Notes: generated by a model from the sequence alone, not told the origin. A stretch of DNA of 64,000 nt from Hankyongella ginsenosidimutans (GCF_005144965.1 NZ_CP039704.1:2816810-2880809); one strand, 5' to 3'; positions 9,925 to 21,708 are shown, counted from the stretch's first letter. Program-made: numbers and translations.

Positions 9925-12258
9925 ATGACATTCCCGACCCTGCGAAAGACGCTGCTTGCTGGAGCCAGCGTCCTGGCGTGCAGCCCTGGTCAACTGCCTT
10001 CGCACAGGAAGACGCAAGCGCAACCCAGCTCGACACCATCGTGGTGACCGCCCAGAAAGTGTCGCAGAATCTTCAGGATGTGCCGATTTCCGTCTCCAGC
10101 GTCAGCGGCGACGCCCTGATCAATTCCGGTACCAGCAGCCTGGAACAGCTTGGCCAGATCGTCCCGTCGCTGACGTTCCGCAAGGGCACCACTTCCGCCA
10201 ACTCGGCGCTGGTCCTGCGCGGGGTCGGCACCATCAGTTTCTCGTTGGCGGCCGAGCCAAGTGTGTCGACGGTGGTGGACGGCATCGTCCTCAGCCGCTC
10301 GGGCCAGGCCTTCACCGATCTGGTCGATGTCGAGCGGATCGAGGTGTTGCGCGGCCCGCAAGGCACCCTGTTCGGCAAGAATGCATCGGCCGGTCTGCTC
10401 AGTATTGTCTCCAAAGGCGGCACCGACGACTTCGAAGGCGACGTGCAGCTTGGTTTCAATGCACCGTCCGAATACCGCGGGCGGGTCAGCCTTGCCGGGC
10501 CGATCACCGAAAATCTGACCGCACGCGTCACCGGATTCTATGGCACCTACGACGGCAATATCACCAATGTTTTTGGCGGGCGCGACGAGCGCGTCAACGG
10601 CTACGAGCATCGTGGCGGACGTTTGCTGCTGGACTGGAAAGCAGCGGATTTCGCCAAGTTTCGCTTCATTACCGACTATTATGAAGCCGATGACGATTGC
10701 TGCGCCGAAGTGACGGGCGTCTCACGCGGGGCAGTTCTCGATGCGGAACTGGGCTTCGACAACACGCGCGGCGAGGACGTCCGTGAGGTCAATCAAAATC
10801 TTGTCACCGAAACCCACGACCGCCAGTGGAGCGCGACGCTCCAGGGCGACTTCAACCTGCCGCTCGACCACACGCTGACAGTGGTTACAGGCTTCCGCAA
10901 CTGGCAGAACACGGAAATCCGCGAGGGAGACTTTCTGCCACGCGCGCTGGTCGGCACAGCAGAGCTGCATGACCAAGGTTTCGTCGAGACCGACCAGTAT
11001 TCCGCGGAAATCCGCCTGGCGTCAGACCAGAGCCAGACCTTCACCTATCAGGTCGGCGGTTTCTGGTGGCACTCCGACAACCAGCAGCAATTCACCCGCC
11101 GCGACATAACCTGCGCGACGACCACCCTGCCGACCGATCCGGTAACCGGCGGGCAACCCTGCAACGTCGCCGATACGGTCAACACCCTGTTCCCGACCGC
11201 CACATCGAACAGCGATGTCAATTTCAACAACTTCGCCTTCTTCGGCCAGGGTACCTACAATGTCACCGAGCGCCTGCGCTTCACGGGCGGCGTGCGCTGG
11301 ACCCGCGACATCGTCGAGTTCACCCACATTCGCGCTCCCGGCGTCAACGCCACGACCGGCCTGCCGGCAACCGGCCCCGGCGTAAGCGGCAGCCCGGCAG
11401 GAGGCACGATCGCCGCTGGCGGCAACGGCACCAACACCTCGACGGGCCGTACCAGCAACAACAATTTCTCCGGCAAAGCGGTTGTGCAATTCGATCTGTT
11501 CGAGGACGTGATGCTCTACGCGAGCTACACACGCGGCTACAAAGGCCCGGCTTTCAACGTCTTCTTCAACCACACCGCGCCGACGAACTCGCTACCGATC
11601 AACAAGGAAACCTCGAATTCGTATGAAGGCGGCATCAAGAGCCGCTTCTTCGACAACCGCCTGCAAGTCAACGCATCCGGTTTTACGTCAAATACGATGG
11701 CTTCCAGGCGAACAACTTCGTTCTGCTCAACGGTGCCGTCGTTACCAACCTGACCAATGCGGGAACCGTGACGTCTGCAGGCTTTGAGATCGAGACAATC
11801 GGCAAGGTTCTGCCAGGCTGGACGCTCAGTTCAAGCGTTGCCTATGCAGACGCCAAGGTCCAGCGCTTCAATCCTAACCCGCTGACCAATGCCCCGGATG
11901 CCCGCGACGGCACGCGCCTGCCGCTGGCCCCAAGTGGAGCTTCAACCTCGCCTCTGACTATGAACGTTCCCTGTCGTCGATCGGCGTGCCGATGGTCGCG
12001 TATCTGCGCACCTCCTACAGCTACACCGGCGACCAGTTCTCGGACCTCGGCGAAGGCGGCCCCATTGATCAATACGGCATCTGGAACGCCAGCTTCGGCT
12101 TGTCGGACGAGGATGACAAATACCGCGTGACCTTCACGGTGCGGAACATCCTCGACAAGAGCTATGTCTCGCTGAACACCTCGAACGGGCAGCGCCTGCT
12201 GATCCCGCGCGATGCCGATCGCTATGTGGGCGTCAACCTGCGGATTCGCCTCGACTGA
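9925..12258 (+). CDS. TonB-dependent receptor, probable SQ/SQGro outer-membrane importer (frameshifted)
   Basis: Outer-membrane TonB-dependent receptor of about 775 residues. It begins with a signal-peptide-like N-terminus (MTFPTLRKTLLAGASVLA, cleavage probably after AFAQ). A TonB-box-like stretch follows (LDTIVVTAQK). The plug domain contains NLQDVPISVSSVSG, RGVGTISF and VERIEVLRGPQGTLFGKNA. Beta-barrel repeats end with VRNILDKSYVSLNTSNGQR and a terminal LRIRLD. Frameshifts occur near 9990, 11690 (a TTTT run) and 11930. The SD AGGAAGGA precedes the ATG. Divergent transcription from the sulfoquinovosidase operon suggests it brings SQ glycosides into the periplasm, a role filled by diffusion through porins plus an ABC importer in described Agrobacterium systems. 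The substrate is inferred. Confidence 0.85.
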
Positions 12259-12345
12259 GATTGCGGTCTGGTCGGCGAGGGTGAAGCGTGATGCTAAACC
12301 CTCTGCCGATCAGGCACATTACAAACAAATGTCCCTCCGACCTCC

Positions 12346-12378
12346 AGCCGTGCGGCGTCCGCGTCGCACGGCTTTTCT
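12346..12378 (+). terminator. Rho-independent terminator after the TonB-dependent receptor
   Basis: A perfect 9-bp stem (AGCCGTGCG / CGCACGGCT, 12346-12354 and 12365-12373) with a 10-base loop is followed by TTTCT. It lies 87 bases after the receptor stop and directly abuts the 3' end of the oppositely transcribed permease gene. The minus-strand side lacks a U-run, so it should work mainly for the receptor transcript. Confidence 0.8.
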
Positions 12379-12379
12379 G

Positions 12380-13615
12380 TCAGCCCTCGGGGTCCGCCAG
12401 GGTCATTCTGGGCTGCAGCACATGAATGAACGCCAGCGCCGCAAGATAGGCGCCGGAGCACACGGCGAACATCGGCGTGTAGCCCAGGCCCGCATGCAGC
12501 GACCAGCCGGCAAACTCGATCATGCCGGTGCCCGTCAGGTTGCCCGCGATGCCGCCAAACGCGATTACCGTCGCCAATTGCCGCGTTGGCACCGTGTCCG
12601 TCGCCATGCCGAAAATACCGGTGGAGAAGCCTTGGTGCGCGAACAGACCTAGCCCGATCAGAACCGCCGCTAGCCAGGGGTTGCCGGATGAGAGCGCCAG
12701 CGGCATCGGCAGGATTGCCAGCGCATAGAACAGCATGCTGTACTTGCGTGCCTTGTTCAGGCCGAGCCCGCGCGCCTCCAGAAACACAAACAGGCCACCG
12801 CTGCTGACCGCACCCACCGCTGCAAACAGAAAAATGATGGCGATCGGATAGCCGAGTTGCCCCTGATCCATGCCGAATTCCCGGTGGAAGAAGTCCGGCA
12901 TCCAGAACAGCACGAACCACCAGACAAGGTCCGTGAGCGCCTTGGCACCGATCACGGACCAGGCGCGCCTGTCCTGAGGATTTCCCGGACCGAGGCACCA
13001 GGACTGCGCTTCGCGGTCGTATGGCGTGCCGGCAGCCGACGAGTTGCGCCGAGCCAGAGCGCCAGCCACACAAATCCCAGCGCCCCGGTCACCAGGAAGG
13101 CCGCCTTCCAGCCGAACGCCAGCGCCAGCGGCGGTATCAGCAACGGGGTCAGAATGGCGCCGATGTTGGGCGCCGTGTTGATGATGCCGATACCCAGCGC
13201 TCGCTCCCGCATCGGCAGATATGTCGCGGCGGCCTTCATGGCGGCAGGCGTATTGCAGGACTCGGCGACCGCAAGCACGACTCGCGCCGCGAGGAATTGC
13301 TGCACGCTTGCTGCAAACGCATGCGCCATCCCGGCAGCACTCCACACCGCCACTGCCAGCCCGTAGGCGACCCGGACCCCGAACCGGTCGACGAACCAGC
13401 CGACGCCAAGGAGCGCGAACGCTGCCGAGAGCTGGAATGCGGATCAAGGTGCGCGAAATCCTGGTCGGTCCAGTTGAATTCCTGCACGAGCGTCGGTTTC
13501 AGCAAGGCAAGCACCTGCCGGTCGACGTAGTTCAGAGCGGTCGCGAAAAGATCAGCCCGATCAAACCGTAACGCAGAGCTGCCCCGGCTTCGCTGGCCGG
13601 CTTGGTCATGTCCAT
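12380..13615 (-). CDS. MFS transporter (anion:cation symporter/ExuT-like), probable SQ/SQGro inner-membrane importer (frameshifted)
   Basis: A 12-helix major facilitator resembling the hexuronate/ACS branch. Visible stretches include TALNYVDRQVLALLKPTLVQE after the first helix, FVDRFGVRVAYGLAVAVWS, the conserved ESCNTPAAMKAAATYLP, and APNIGAILTPLLIPPLALAFG. Late helices contain GGIAGNLTGTGMIEFAGW. The start ATG 13615 is preceded by GGAAGGA at a good distance. Frameshifts lie near 13565, 13440 and 12960. ACS-family members commonly carry acidic sugars, which fits an anionic sulfosugar. It stands where other SQ loci have an ABC or GPH-type importer. Substrate is inferred from context only. Confidence 0.75.
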
Positions 13616-13715
13616 GGCGTGTCCTTCCCCGCTGGCCGCAACCGTTCCTTTCAATATCCGGATCGGCGGATTTATTCATTGCAGCATCTCAGCACGGAAC
13701 ATTATAAGCGAGCAT

Positions 13716-14776
13716 ATGACACCGCAAGACACAAACGCGCCCATCGCCGCGGACCTTTTCGGCGAACTCTACCTCTCCGAAGCGTCGAAGCCGGAAAAGG
13801 CACACGCGCGGCTCTATGGCATGGTCGTCGTCTCCATTGCGGCACTTGCAGCCTCCTGGCTCAGCGAACATTACGGCATGCCCATCATCGTGCTGGGGCT
13901 GTTGATGGGACTTGCGCTCAATTTCATGAACAGTGACCAGCGCATCCATCCGGGCCTGGACTTCGCCGGCACCAATTGCCTGCGTCTTGGCATCGTCATC
14001 CTCGGCACGCAGGTCACGTTCGCGCAGTTTCACGCCCTTGGCATCGTCTCCTTTGTCGGGCTGTTGCTGACCATGGCCTGCGTGGTGACGGCCGGGATTG
14101 CGACAGCGCGGGCCTACAGTCGTCCTGTCCCCGAAGGCGTGCTCGCGGGCGGCGCAACCGCAATCTGCGGCGCCTCCGCTGCACTGGCGCTCTATGGCGT
14201 CATCGGGAAGGACCGGGTCAGCCAGGCGCAGTTCACCCTGACTCTGGTGACCATCTCCGGTGCCAGCGCGGTCGCCATGTCCTTCTATCCCCTGCTGGCC
14301 GGGGCGCTGCAGCTGACGGACCAGCAGGCCGGGTTCCTGATCGGCGCGTCGATCCACGATGTCGCCCAGGCGATCGGTGGCGGCTATGCCTATTCCCAGA
14401 ATGCGGGCGAGATCGCCACCATCGTCAAGCTGTCGCGAGTCGCCCTGCTGGCCCCGCTGGTGGCGGTGGCCGGCCTGATGCTGGGCGCGCCGGGCCAGCC
14501 CCGGCACTCGCTTAAAAGCGCGATGCGCCTGCCCTGGTTCATCTGGGCGTTTTTCGGGCTGGTCTGCCTGAATTCACTGGTAACCTTGCCGCAGGTTATC
14601 GGCCACTATGGCCTGATCGTCTCGAAGACAATGCTGTTGCTCGCAGTGATTGCGACCGCCATGAAGTCGCAGCTCCGGTTGCTCATGACCCTGGGATGGC
14701 GCAGCGTCATGCCGGTCGCCGCCTCGACGCTGGTTGCGTTTGTGGTGGCGCTTTCGTTTGCGGTGGGGGTTTGTGA
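13716..14776 (+). CDS. YeiH-family putative sulfate/sulfite exporter
   Basis: An integral membrane protein of about 350 residues with roughly ten hydrophobic segments, matching the YeiH family annotated as putative sulfate exporters. Recognisable motifs are GLDFAGTNCLRLGIVILG, GGATAICGASAALALYGV and FLIGASIHDVAQAIGG. The SQ monooxygenase releases sulfite, so an anion exporter here makes sense as detoxification (inference). The reading frame runs past 14776 unless one base of the GTGGGGG run near 14763 is missing; with that correction the stop TGA (14774-14776) overlaps the GTG start of glpD, matching the tight spacing of the rest of this operon. It starts at ATG 13716 with a weak SD. Confidence 0.8.
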
Positions 14777-16261
14777 CCGACAAAGTCTACGATCTTCTGG
14801 TTGTCGGCGGCGGCGTCAACGGCTGCGGCATCGCGCGTGATGCCGCGTTGCGCGGCGCCAAGGTCGTGCTCGTGGAGCGCGGCGATCTGGCGCAAGGCAC
14901 GTCATCGGCGTCAACGAAGCTGATCCATGGCGGGCTGCGCTATCTGGAGCATTACGAGTTTGCGCTTGTGCGCGAGGCCCTGAGCGAGCGCGAACGGCTT
15001 TGGGCCGTGGCACCGCACATCATCTGGCCACTGCGCTTTGTCTTGCCCTATCGCCCCGGCCTGCGGCCACGCTGGCTGCTGCGGATGGGCCTGTTCCTCT
15101 ATGACCATCTGGGCGGCCGCAAACACCTGCCGCCGACGCGAACCTTGAACCTGCGCAAGGATGCCGCCGGTCGGCCACTGCAGCCGCAGTTCCGCTTCGC
15201 CTTCGAATATTCCGACTGCTGGGTCGACGATGCGCGCCTGGTGGTGCTGAATGCGCGCGATGCCGCCGACCATGGCGCGGAAATCCACACCCGGTCCGAG
15301 CTTATCCAACTGGCGCGGCTTGACGACCTCTGGCGCGCAACCCTCAGCGATGGCCGGATACTGCTCGCGCGTGCAGCTATCAATGCCGCCGGGCCGCGGG
15401 TGCTGGAAGCGCTTGGGCGGGCGCATGTGGCGACTTCCCAGAGCATGCGGCTGGTCCGTGGCTCGCACATCGTCGTACGCCGACTGTACGACCACGACCG
15501 GGCCTACTTCTTCCAGCTCCCGGACAAGCGGATTTTCTTCGCCATCCCCTACGAGGATGATTTCACCCTGGTCGGCACCACGGATGCAGACCATCACGGA
15601 TCGCTCGACGACGTCCACGCGACGCCGGAGGAAATCGCCTATCTGTGCGAGGGCGCGAACGGCTACTTCCGCACTAAGCTTACGCCGGCGGATGTCGTCT
15701 GGTCCTACGCCGGCGTGCGCCCGCTGATCGACGACGGCTCCGGCAAGCCGGAAGCGGCGACGCGCGGCTATACCCTGCGAGTCGACGGTGGCGCCAGGAA
15801 GCCCCGCTGCTGAGCGTGTTCGGCGGCAAGATCACCACCTATCGCCACCTGGCGGCGGCGGCAGTCGACAAGCTGCGCCCGTGGCTGCCCGTGCTGGCCA
15901 CGGCGTCCACGACGGATAACCGGCCATTGCCGGGCGGCGACTTCCCGATCGACGGCGTCCCGGCGTTGCAGCAGCGCCTGCAGGCCCGCTATCCTTTCAT
16001 CGATCCCGCAACGATCGCACGTCTGGCCCGCCAGTATGGCACACGCGCATTTGCCTGGCTCGGGGAGGCTCGCACCGCGCAGGACCTTGAACAGGGTTCG
16101 GCCACGGCCTGACCCAGGCCGAAGTCGACTATCTGACGACGCAGGAATGGGCGCGAACCGCCGACGACATCCTGTGGCGGCGCACGAAACTCGGGCTGCG
16201 GCTATCTGCGGCGGAGCGCGCGGCGCTCGAGGCTTATCTCAAAGACAAGGGGCGACGATGA
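14773..16261 (+). CDS. glpD: Glycerol-3-phosphate dehydrogenase (FAD-dependent, aerobic type) GlpD (frameshifted)
   Basis: Membrane-associated flavoprotein oxidising sn-glycerol-3-phosphate to DHAP and passing electrons to quinone. The N-terminal FAD fold is VVGGGVNGCGIARDAALRG, followed by GTSSASTKLIHGGLRYLE, typical of GlpD. Mid-protein signatures are WVDDARLVVLNARDA, GSHIVV, PYEDDFTLVGTTD and YAGVRPLIDDG. The C-terminal part reads VFGGKITTYRHLAA. Frameshifts lie near 15795 and 16098. The start is GTG at 14773 overlapping the exporter stop, and the stop overlaps the FMN reductase ATG (ATGA, 16258-16261). Sitting inside the SQ locus with glpK, it probably consumes the glycerol released from SQGro. 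Confidence 0.92.
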
Positions 16262-16817
16262 TACGGCTGGTAGCGATCGGCGGCACGACCAAACCGGGCT
16301 CGTCGACTGAGCGCGCGCTCGGCGTCGCGGTGGCGGCCGCCCGCGCGGCGGGCGCAGAGGTCGAGGTCTTTGCATGCACAGAGCTGGTGGCCTTGCCGCA
16401 CTACGGCACGGATGCGGCCATGCAGTCCGAGATCGGTGCCAGGCTTGTGCAGGCGGCACGCTCTGCTGACGGCGTCCTGATCGCCAGCCCCGGCTATCAC
16501 GGCGGCGTCTCGGCTCTCGTCAAGAACGCCATCGACTATCTCGAAGACCTCGCGCGCGACGACCGGCCATACCTTGACGGACGTACCGTCGGCCTGATCG
16601 CAACCGCCTACGGCCATCAGGCAGCCGTCAGCACGCTGTCCGCCCTGCGCACCATCGCCCATGCGCTGCGCGGCTGGCCGACTCCGCTGGGGCTGCCATC
16701 CGCACAACGGCCGATCTGTTCGACGCGGCGGGCCAGTGCAGGGACGATGCCGTGCGTGGTCAGCTCGAGCTGGTCGCACGTCAGGTCCTGAAAGGCGTGG
16801 CGCTGGCCCGCGCATGA
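16258..16817 (+). CDS. NADPH-dependent FMN reductase (SsuE-like flavodoxin fold)
   Basis: A protein of about 186 residues in the NADPH-dependent FMN reductase family. The phosphate-binding loop is IGGTTKPGSSTERAL, and the flavin-proximal motif is SPGYHGGVSALVKNAIDYLEDL. A frameshift near 16698 hides the true C-terminus, which continues to a stop at 16815-16817 overlapping the next ATG (ATGA). Two-component monooxygenases such as SsuD/SmoC need FMNH2, so this is a natural partner for the LLM monooxygenase. Described SMO loci use a flavin reductase of another family (SmoA), so this would be an alternative solution. A quinone or azo reductase role cannot be excluded. Confidence 0.8.
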
Positions 16818-17431
16818 CCCAGGATCTCTCAGCCCTGCTCGACCGGCTCCGTCGTGGCGGCATGATCGTCCTGACAGGTGACCGCCTGCGCGGCGGCGAC
16901 ATCGATTTCGCGGTCGCCGCAGAGCACGCCACCCGGAGCGCATCAACTTCATGGCGAAATTCGGACGCGGCTTGATCTGTCTGGGTCTGACACCAGCACA
17001 TGCGCGCCGTCTCGGCATCGACTTTCTGAACCCGACGCCGGAGCGGCAAAGCGGCCGCCCGTTCGCGGTTTCCATCGAGGCGCGGCGCGGCGTCTCCACG
17101 GGCATTTCGGCCGCCGACCGCGCGCACACCATCGCGACCGCCATTGCGCCGGATGCGGGACCAGACGACATCACGACGCCCGGGCATATCTTCCCGCTGA
17201 TCGTTCGCCCAGACGGCGTGCTGGAGCGTCCGGGCCGTGGAGGCCGCCGTCGATCTGATGGGGCTTGCCGGCCTGCAGCCCGCCGCCGTGCTGTGCGCCG
17301 TCATGAAGGACGATGGAACGATGGCGCGTGCGACGGATGCGGCAGAGCTAGCCGCGCAGCATGGGCTGGACGTCGTCGCGCTCGAGGATATCGTCGCGCT
17401 GCGCCAGTTGCGCGTGAGAGGCGCATCATAA
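16814..17431 (+). CDS. RibB-like (3,4-dihydroxy-2-butanone-4-phosphate synthase fold) protein with a degenerate acidic loop
   Basis: Clear homologue of DHBP synthase: LICLGLTPAHARRLGI, VSIEARRGVSTGISAADRA, TTPGHIFPL and LMGLAGLQPAAVLC align with RibB in order, including LCAVMKDDGTMAR near the C-terminus. However, the N-terminal catalytic loop, DDEDRENEGD in genuine RibB, reads TGDRLRGGDID here: the metal-binding glutamate becomes Gly and the next Glu an Asp. The HTEA segment near residue 145 is also altered (PG.VEA), but a frameshift near 17243 makes that spot uncertain. A second frameshift is near 16938; the acidic loop lies before it. Overlap with the FMN reductase (ATGA) fits FMN provision, but loss of catalytic residues argues for another reaction. 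Function unresolved. Confidence 0.75.
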
Positions 17432-17450
17432 CAACCACCGGGGAGCCGCC

Positions 17451-18910
<1,460 letters not shown>

Positions 18911-18949
18911 GGCGGCGTCCTGGAAATCGCTCGATATGCAGGGAAGGAA

Positions 18950-19024
18950 TGGTGGGCGCGGCAAGGATTGAACTTGCGACCACTGCGATGTCAACACAGT
19001 GCTCTACCACTGAGCTACGCGCCC
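18950..19024 (-). tRNA. tRNA-Val (anticodon GAC)
   Basis: A full cloverleaf reads on the minus strand. The acceptor stem is GGGCGCG / CGCGCCC. The D-arm is GCTC-AGTGGTA-GAGC. The anticodon arm is CTGTG-TTGACAT-CGCAG with anticodon GAC. The T-arm is GCAAG-TTCAATC-CTTGC. The ACCA 3' end is encoded. Confidence 0.95.
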
Positions 19025-19087
19025 CCGTTTGGCAGGGGATCGCCTATAATCAGTCGCCGCTGGGATGGCAAGCCCGTCCGGCTATAA

Positions 19088-19445
19088 TCACGCGGCGAAC
19101 AGACGGTCGATTTCGTCCACGAGATCCCGCAGGTGAAACGGCTTGAGAGCACGCGCGGCGCGTCTGCTGGGTCTGCGCGCGACTCAGCGCGACGGCGGCG
19201 AACCCGGTGATGAACATCACCCGCATGTCGGGCGCAAGCGTGGACGCCCGCTGCGCCAGCTCGATGCCATCCATTTCCGGCATCACGATGTCGGTCAGGA
19301 GCAGATCGTAGCGTCCGGAAGCGATCAACGGCAGCGCCGCCGTGCCGCGATCCACAGCCGTTACGCTATGGCCCGCCTTCTCAATGGCGCGCGCCAGAAA
19401 CGTGCGCATCAGATCGTCGTCTTCGGCAAGGAGTATGCGGGCCAT
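19088..19445 (-). CDS. cpdR: Single-domain response regulator CpdR
   Basis: A stand-alone receiver domain of about 118 residues. It has the acidic pair in LLAEDDDLMR, the phosphoacceptor Asp in LLLTDIVMPEMDG, and the CpdR-typical MFITGFAAVAL. After correcting a one-base shift near 19155, the C-terminus reads LKPFHLRDLVDEIDRLFAA, matching CpdR, whose dephosphorylated form activates ClpXP proteolysis of cell-cycle proteins in alphaproteobacteria. The neighbouring N-formylglutamate amidohydrolase gene is divergent, an arrangement seen in related genomes. Confidence 0.85.
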
Positions 19446-19553
19446 AATCTCGCAGCTTCTGGGCGCACGGGACGTGCCGCCTGCTTTCCGCGCGCTATAG
19501 CGGCGGCGGAATTAACATTGCGTCACTCGCGTGCCGAGGCCATTCATACTGTC

Positions 19554-20452
19554 ATGTTCATCGCAGGCAATAGCGGCGTGACCGATGCGCCATATCGGCA
19601 GAGCGGGCCTCTGGACCCCGTTGTGCCCGTATTGTGCACGTCGCCGCACAGCGGGCGTTTTATCCTGTTGATTTTCTTGAACGTTCCCTATTGGCGCTGG
19701 ACGTTCTGCAGCGCGCGGAAGATCGTCTGGTCGACCGGCTGCTCGGCGATGACTCGTCCCAGCTCGGCGGCGCGCAAGTTTTGAACGCAACGTTCGCCCG
19801 CAGCTTCATCGATCTGAACCGCAGCGACCGGGAGCTCGACCCGTTGCTGATTCCCGACCTGCCGGAGAGTGTTCGCCCCGTCGCCTCCTCGCGCGTGTCG
19901 GCGGGGTTGGGCGTCATCCCGCGGGTGGCGGGCGGCGGCCTGGAAATCTATCCCGCGCCGCTGAGCTATGGTGCGGCGAGCGCACGGCTGGATGAAGCCT
20001 GGCGGCCCTTCCATCGCCGACTTGGCGCGACGATCGGCGCCATGCGCCGCGCGTTCGGGCATGCCGTGCTGCTGGACTGGCATTCGATGCCGTCATCCGC
20101 TGTGCGTCCGTCGACCCGCCCCGGCCCTGTCGCGGTGCTCGGCGATCTTCACGGCGGCTCCTGCGCCCCGAACATCAGCCGCTGGGTCGCTGATCGCCTA
20201 CGCGCCAGCGGCTTCCAGGTGCTGCTGAACGCGCCCTACGCCGGCGGCTTCATCACGCGGCACTATGGCCAGCCCGCGGTCGGGGTGCATGTGCTGCAGA
20301 TCGAGCTGTCGCGCGCGGCGTATCTCGATGAAGCAACCGGATTGCCGAACGCCCGATTCGAAGCGGTCGGGGCGCTCGTCCAGGCGCTGGTCCGCGATCT
20401 GGTTCAACACCTGCCGCGGCTGCTGCCGGCACCCGCCTGGCGCTATGCGTGA
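19554..20452 (+). CDS. N-formylglutamate amidohydrolase family protein (frameshifted)
   Basis: A protein of about 299 residues. CTSPHSGR, LDWHSMPS and GDLHGGSC carry His/Asp residues consistent with the metal-dependent N-formylglutamate deformylase family, and LNRSDRELDP is the family's substrate-side motif. FARSFIDLN and APYAGGFITRHYG also fit. The start ATG 19554 (MFIAGNSGVTD) gives the N-terminus, and a frameshift near 19660 joins it to YPVDFLERSLLALDVLQ. No hut genes are nearby, so participation in histidine degradation is unproven. Confidence 0.8.
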
Positions 20453-20794
20453 TGTGTCGCCTGCATACGGCGCATATGCTAAGCTGTGCCGGTCGGTACG
20501 ACAGATCTGCACCGTCCAGACCACGGCTAGACAGAGAATTGGGTGACGCCACCAGATTTTGCCGTTACAGCGGCTACTTGTGTCCCGAATCTGAAATCCG
20601 TTGCACCCAATATCAGGCGCGGTTGGATTTTGAATTCGAGAAGGACACGAGCAAGATATTGTTTCTCGTGTCGTTTTGGGATCGAAGTTCGCTATCAACC
20701 CAATATCACGGTGTGGCGAACTTCGATTCCACGACACTAGACAGTCAAACGGCCCTGAGGATAGCGATGCTGGCGATGTTGCGCCGCAGTGGAA
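20453..20794. other. Intergenic region rich in inverted repeats
   Basis: A 342-base gap with no convincing gene and lower GC than its surroundings. It contains an 8-bp perfect hairpin (GACACGAG / CTCGTGTC, 20644-20672), a 12-bp perfect inverted repeat (ATCGAAGTTCGC / GCGAACTTCGAT, 20681-20692 and 20716-20727) and a segment repeated near 62.8 kb (see repeat C). It probably also holds the plcP promoter. Confidence 0.6.
20590..20740 (+). repeat. Interspersed repeat family C, copy 1
   Basis: TCTGAAATCCGTTGCACCCA followed by ATATCA at the left, and GCGAACTTCGATTCCACGAC at the right, recur at 62770-62835 in the same order and orientation. In the second copy they are joined almost directly, so copy 1 appears to carry about 85 additional bases in the middle, bounded by an internal inverted repeat. 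Confidence 0.75.
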
Positions 20795-21690
20795 ATGACG
20801 GCGGAAAAGCCCCTGGCGGCATGGGTGCACCGGGGAACCCATTGGCCCGTCCTGGCATGAAGACGACGACGGCGATCCCCGTGCCAAACGGCGGTATCGC
20901 GCCATCTGGATATCGGACACCCACCTCGGCACGTCAGGCTGCAATGCAGGGTTGCTGCTCGATTTTCTGAAATCGACCGAAAGCGAAACCCTCTATCTCG
21001 TCGGCGACATCATCGATGGCTGGCGCCTGAAGAAGAGTTGGTACTGGCCGGATGCGCACAACGACGTCATTCGCCGGGTACTGAAAAAGCCAAGAAGGGC
21101 ACGCGCGTGCTCTACATCCCCGGCAACCATGATGAAGTGCTGCGCCCCTATGTCGGCCTCAATCTCGGCGGCGTCGAGCTGGTGCGCGAGGCGGTGCACG
21201 TGACGGCGGACGGCCGCAAGCTCCTGGTGCTGCATGGCGACGAGTTCGATTCCGTGGTGCTCTATGCCCGCTGGCTCGCCTTCCTGGGGATGCCGCTTAC
21301 GTTCTGCTGCTGAAGATCAACGGCGTGTTCAATGCGATCCGGCGCCTGTTCGGCCTGCCGTACTGGTCGCTGTCCGCATACCTCAAGCAGAAGGTGAAAA
21401 ACGCGGTCGAATACATGTCCCGCTTCGAGGAAGCCGTCGCGCACGCTGCTGCGGACCGGCAGGTGCAGGGCGTGGTGTGCGGCCATATCCACAAGGCGGA
21501 AATCCGCTCTTTCGGGCCGATCACCTACTATAACGATGGCGACTGGGTGGAGAGCTGCACCGCGCTGGTCGAGCACGCGGACGGACGGCTCGAGCTGTTG
21601 GATTGGGCCGAGCGCGCCCGTCAGCACGCCGCAGCGAAGGCAGCAGCCATCAAGAGCAAGCCCATGCCGGCGACGGCGGACGTCCTGTAG
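20795..21690 (+). CDS. plcP: PlcP-type metallophosphoesterase (phospholipase C / UDP-2,3-diacylglucosamine diphosphatase-like)
   Basis: Calcineurin-like metallophosphoesterase. Metal-binding motifs appear in order: ISDTHLG, LVGDIIDGW, IPGNHDE, VLHGDEFD and CGHIHKAEI. In alphaproteobacteria this protein, often labelled UDP-2,3-diacylglucosamine hydrolase, lies next to an agt glycosyltransferase and, as PlcP, cleaves phospholipid headgroups during phosphate limitation so that the diacylglycerol can be glycosylated. The adjacent GT4 gene 18 bases downstream makes that the preferred call over LpxH. Frameshifts lie near 21090 and 21297. The true start is unclear: ATG 20795 needs a further shift before RRYRAIWISDTHLG. 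Confidence 0.72.
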
Positions 21691-21708
21691 AAAAATGAGC
21701 CCCGCCCT

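Noticed and set aside
16700..16814. FMN riboswitch upstream of the RibB-like gene
   Set aside because: The RibB-like ATG overlaps the preceding stop, leaving no leader, and no conserved RFN-type stem is visible.
20795..21690. LpxH, lipid A UDP-2,3-diacylglucosamine diphosphatase
   Set aside because: The adjacent GT4 gene and local order match PlcP-Agt. Not fully excluded, hence moderate confidence.
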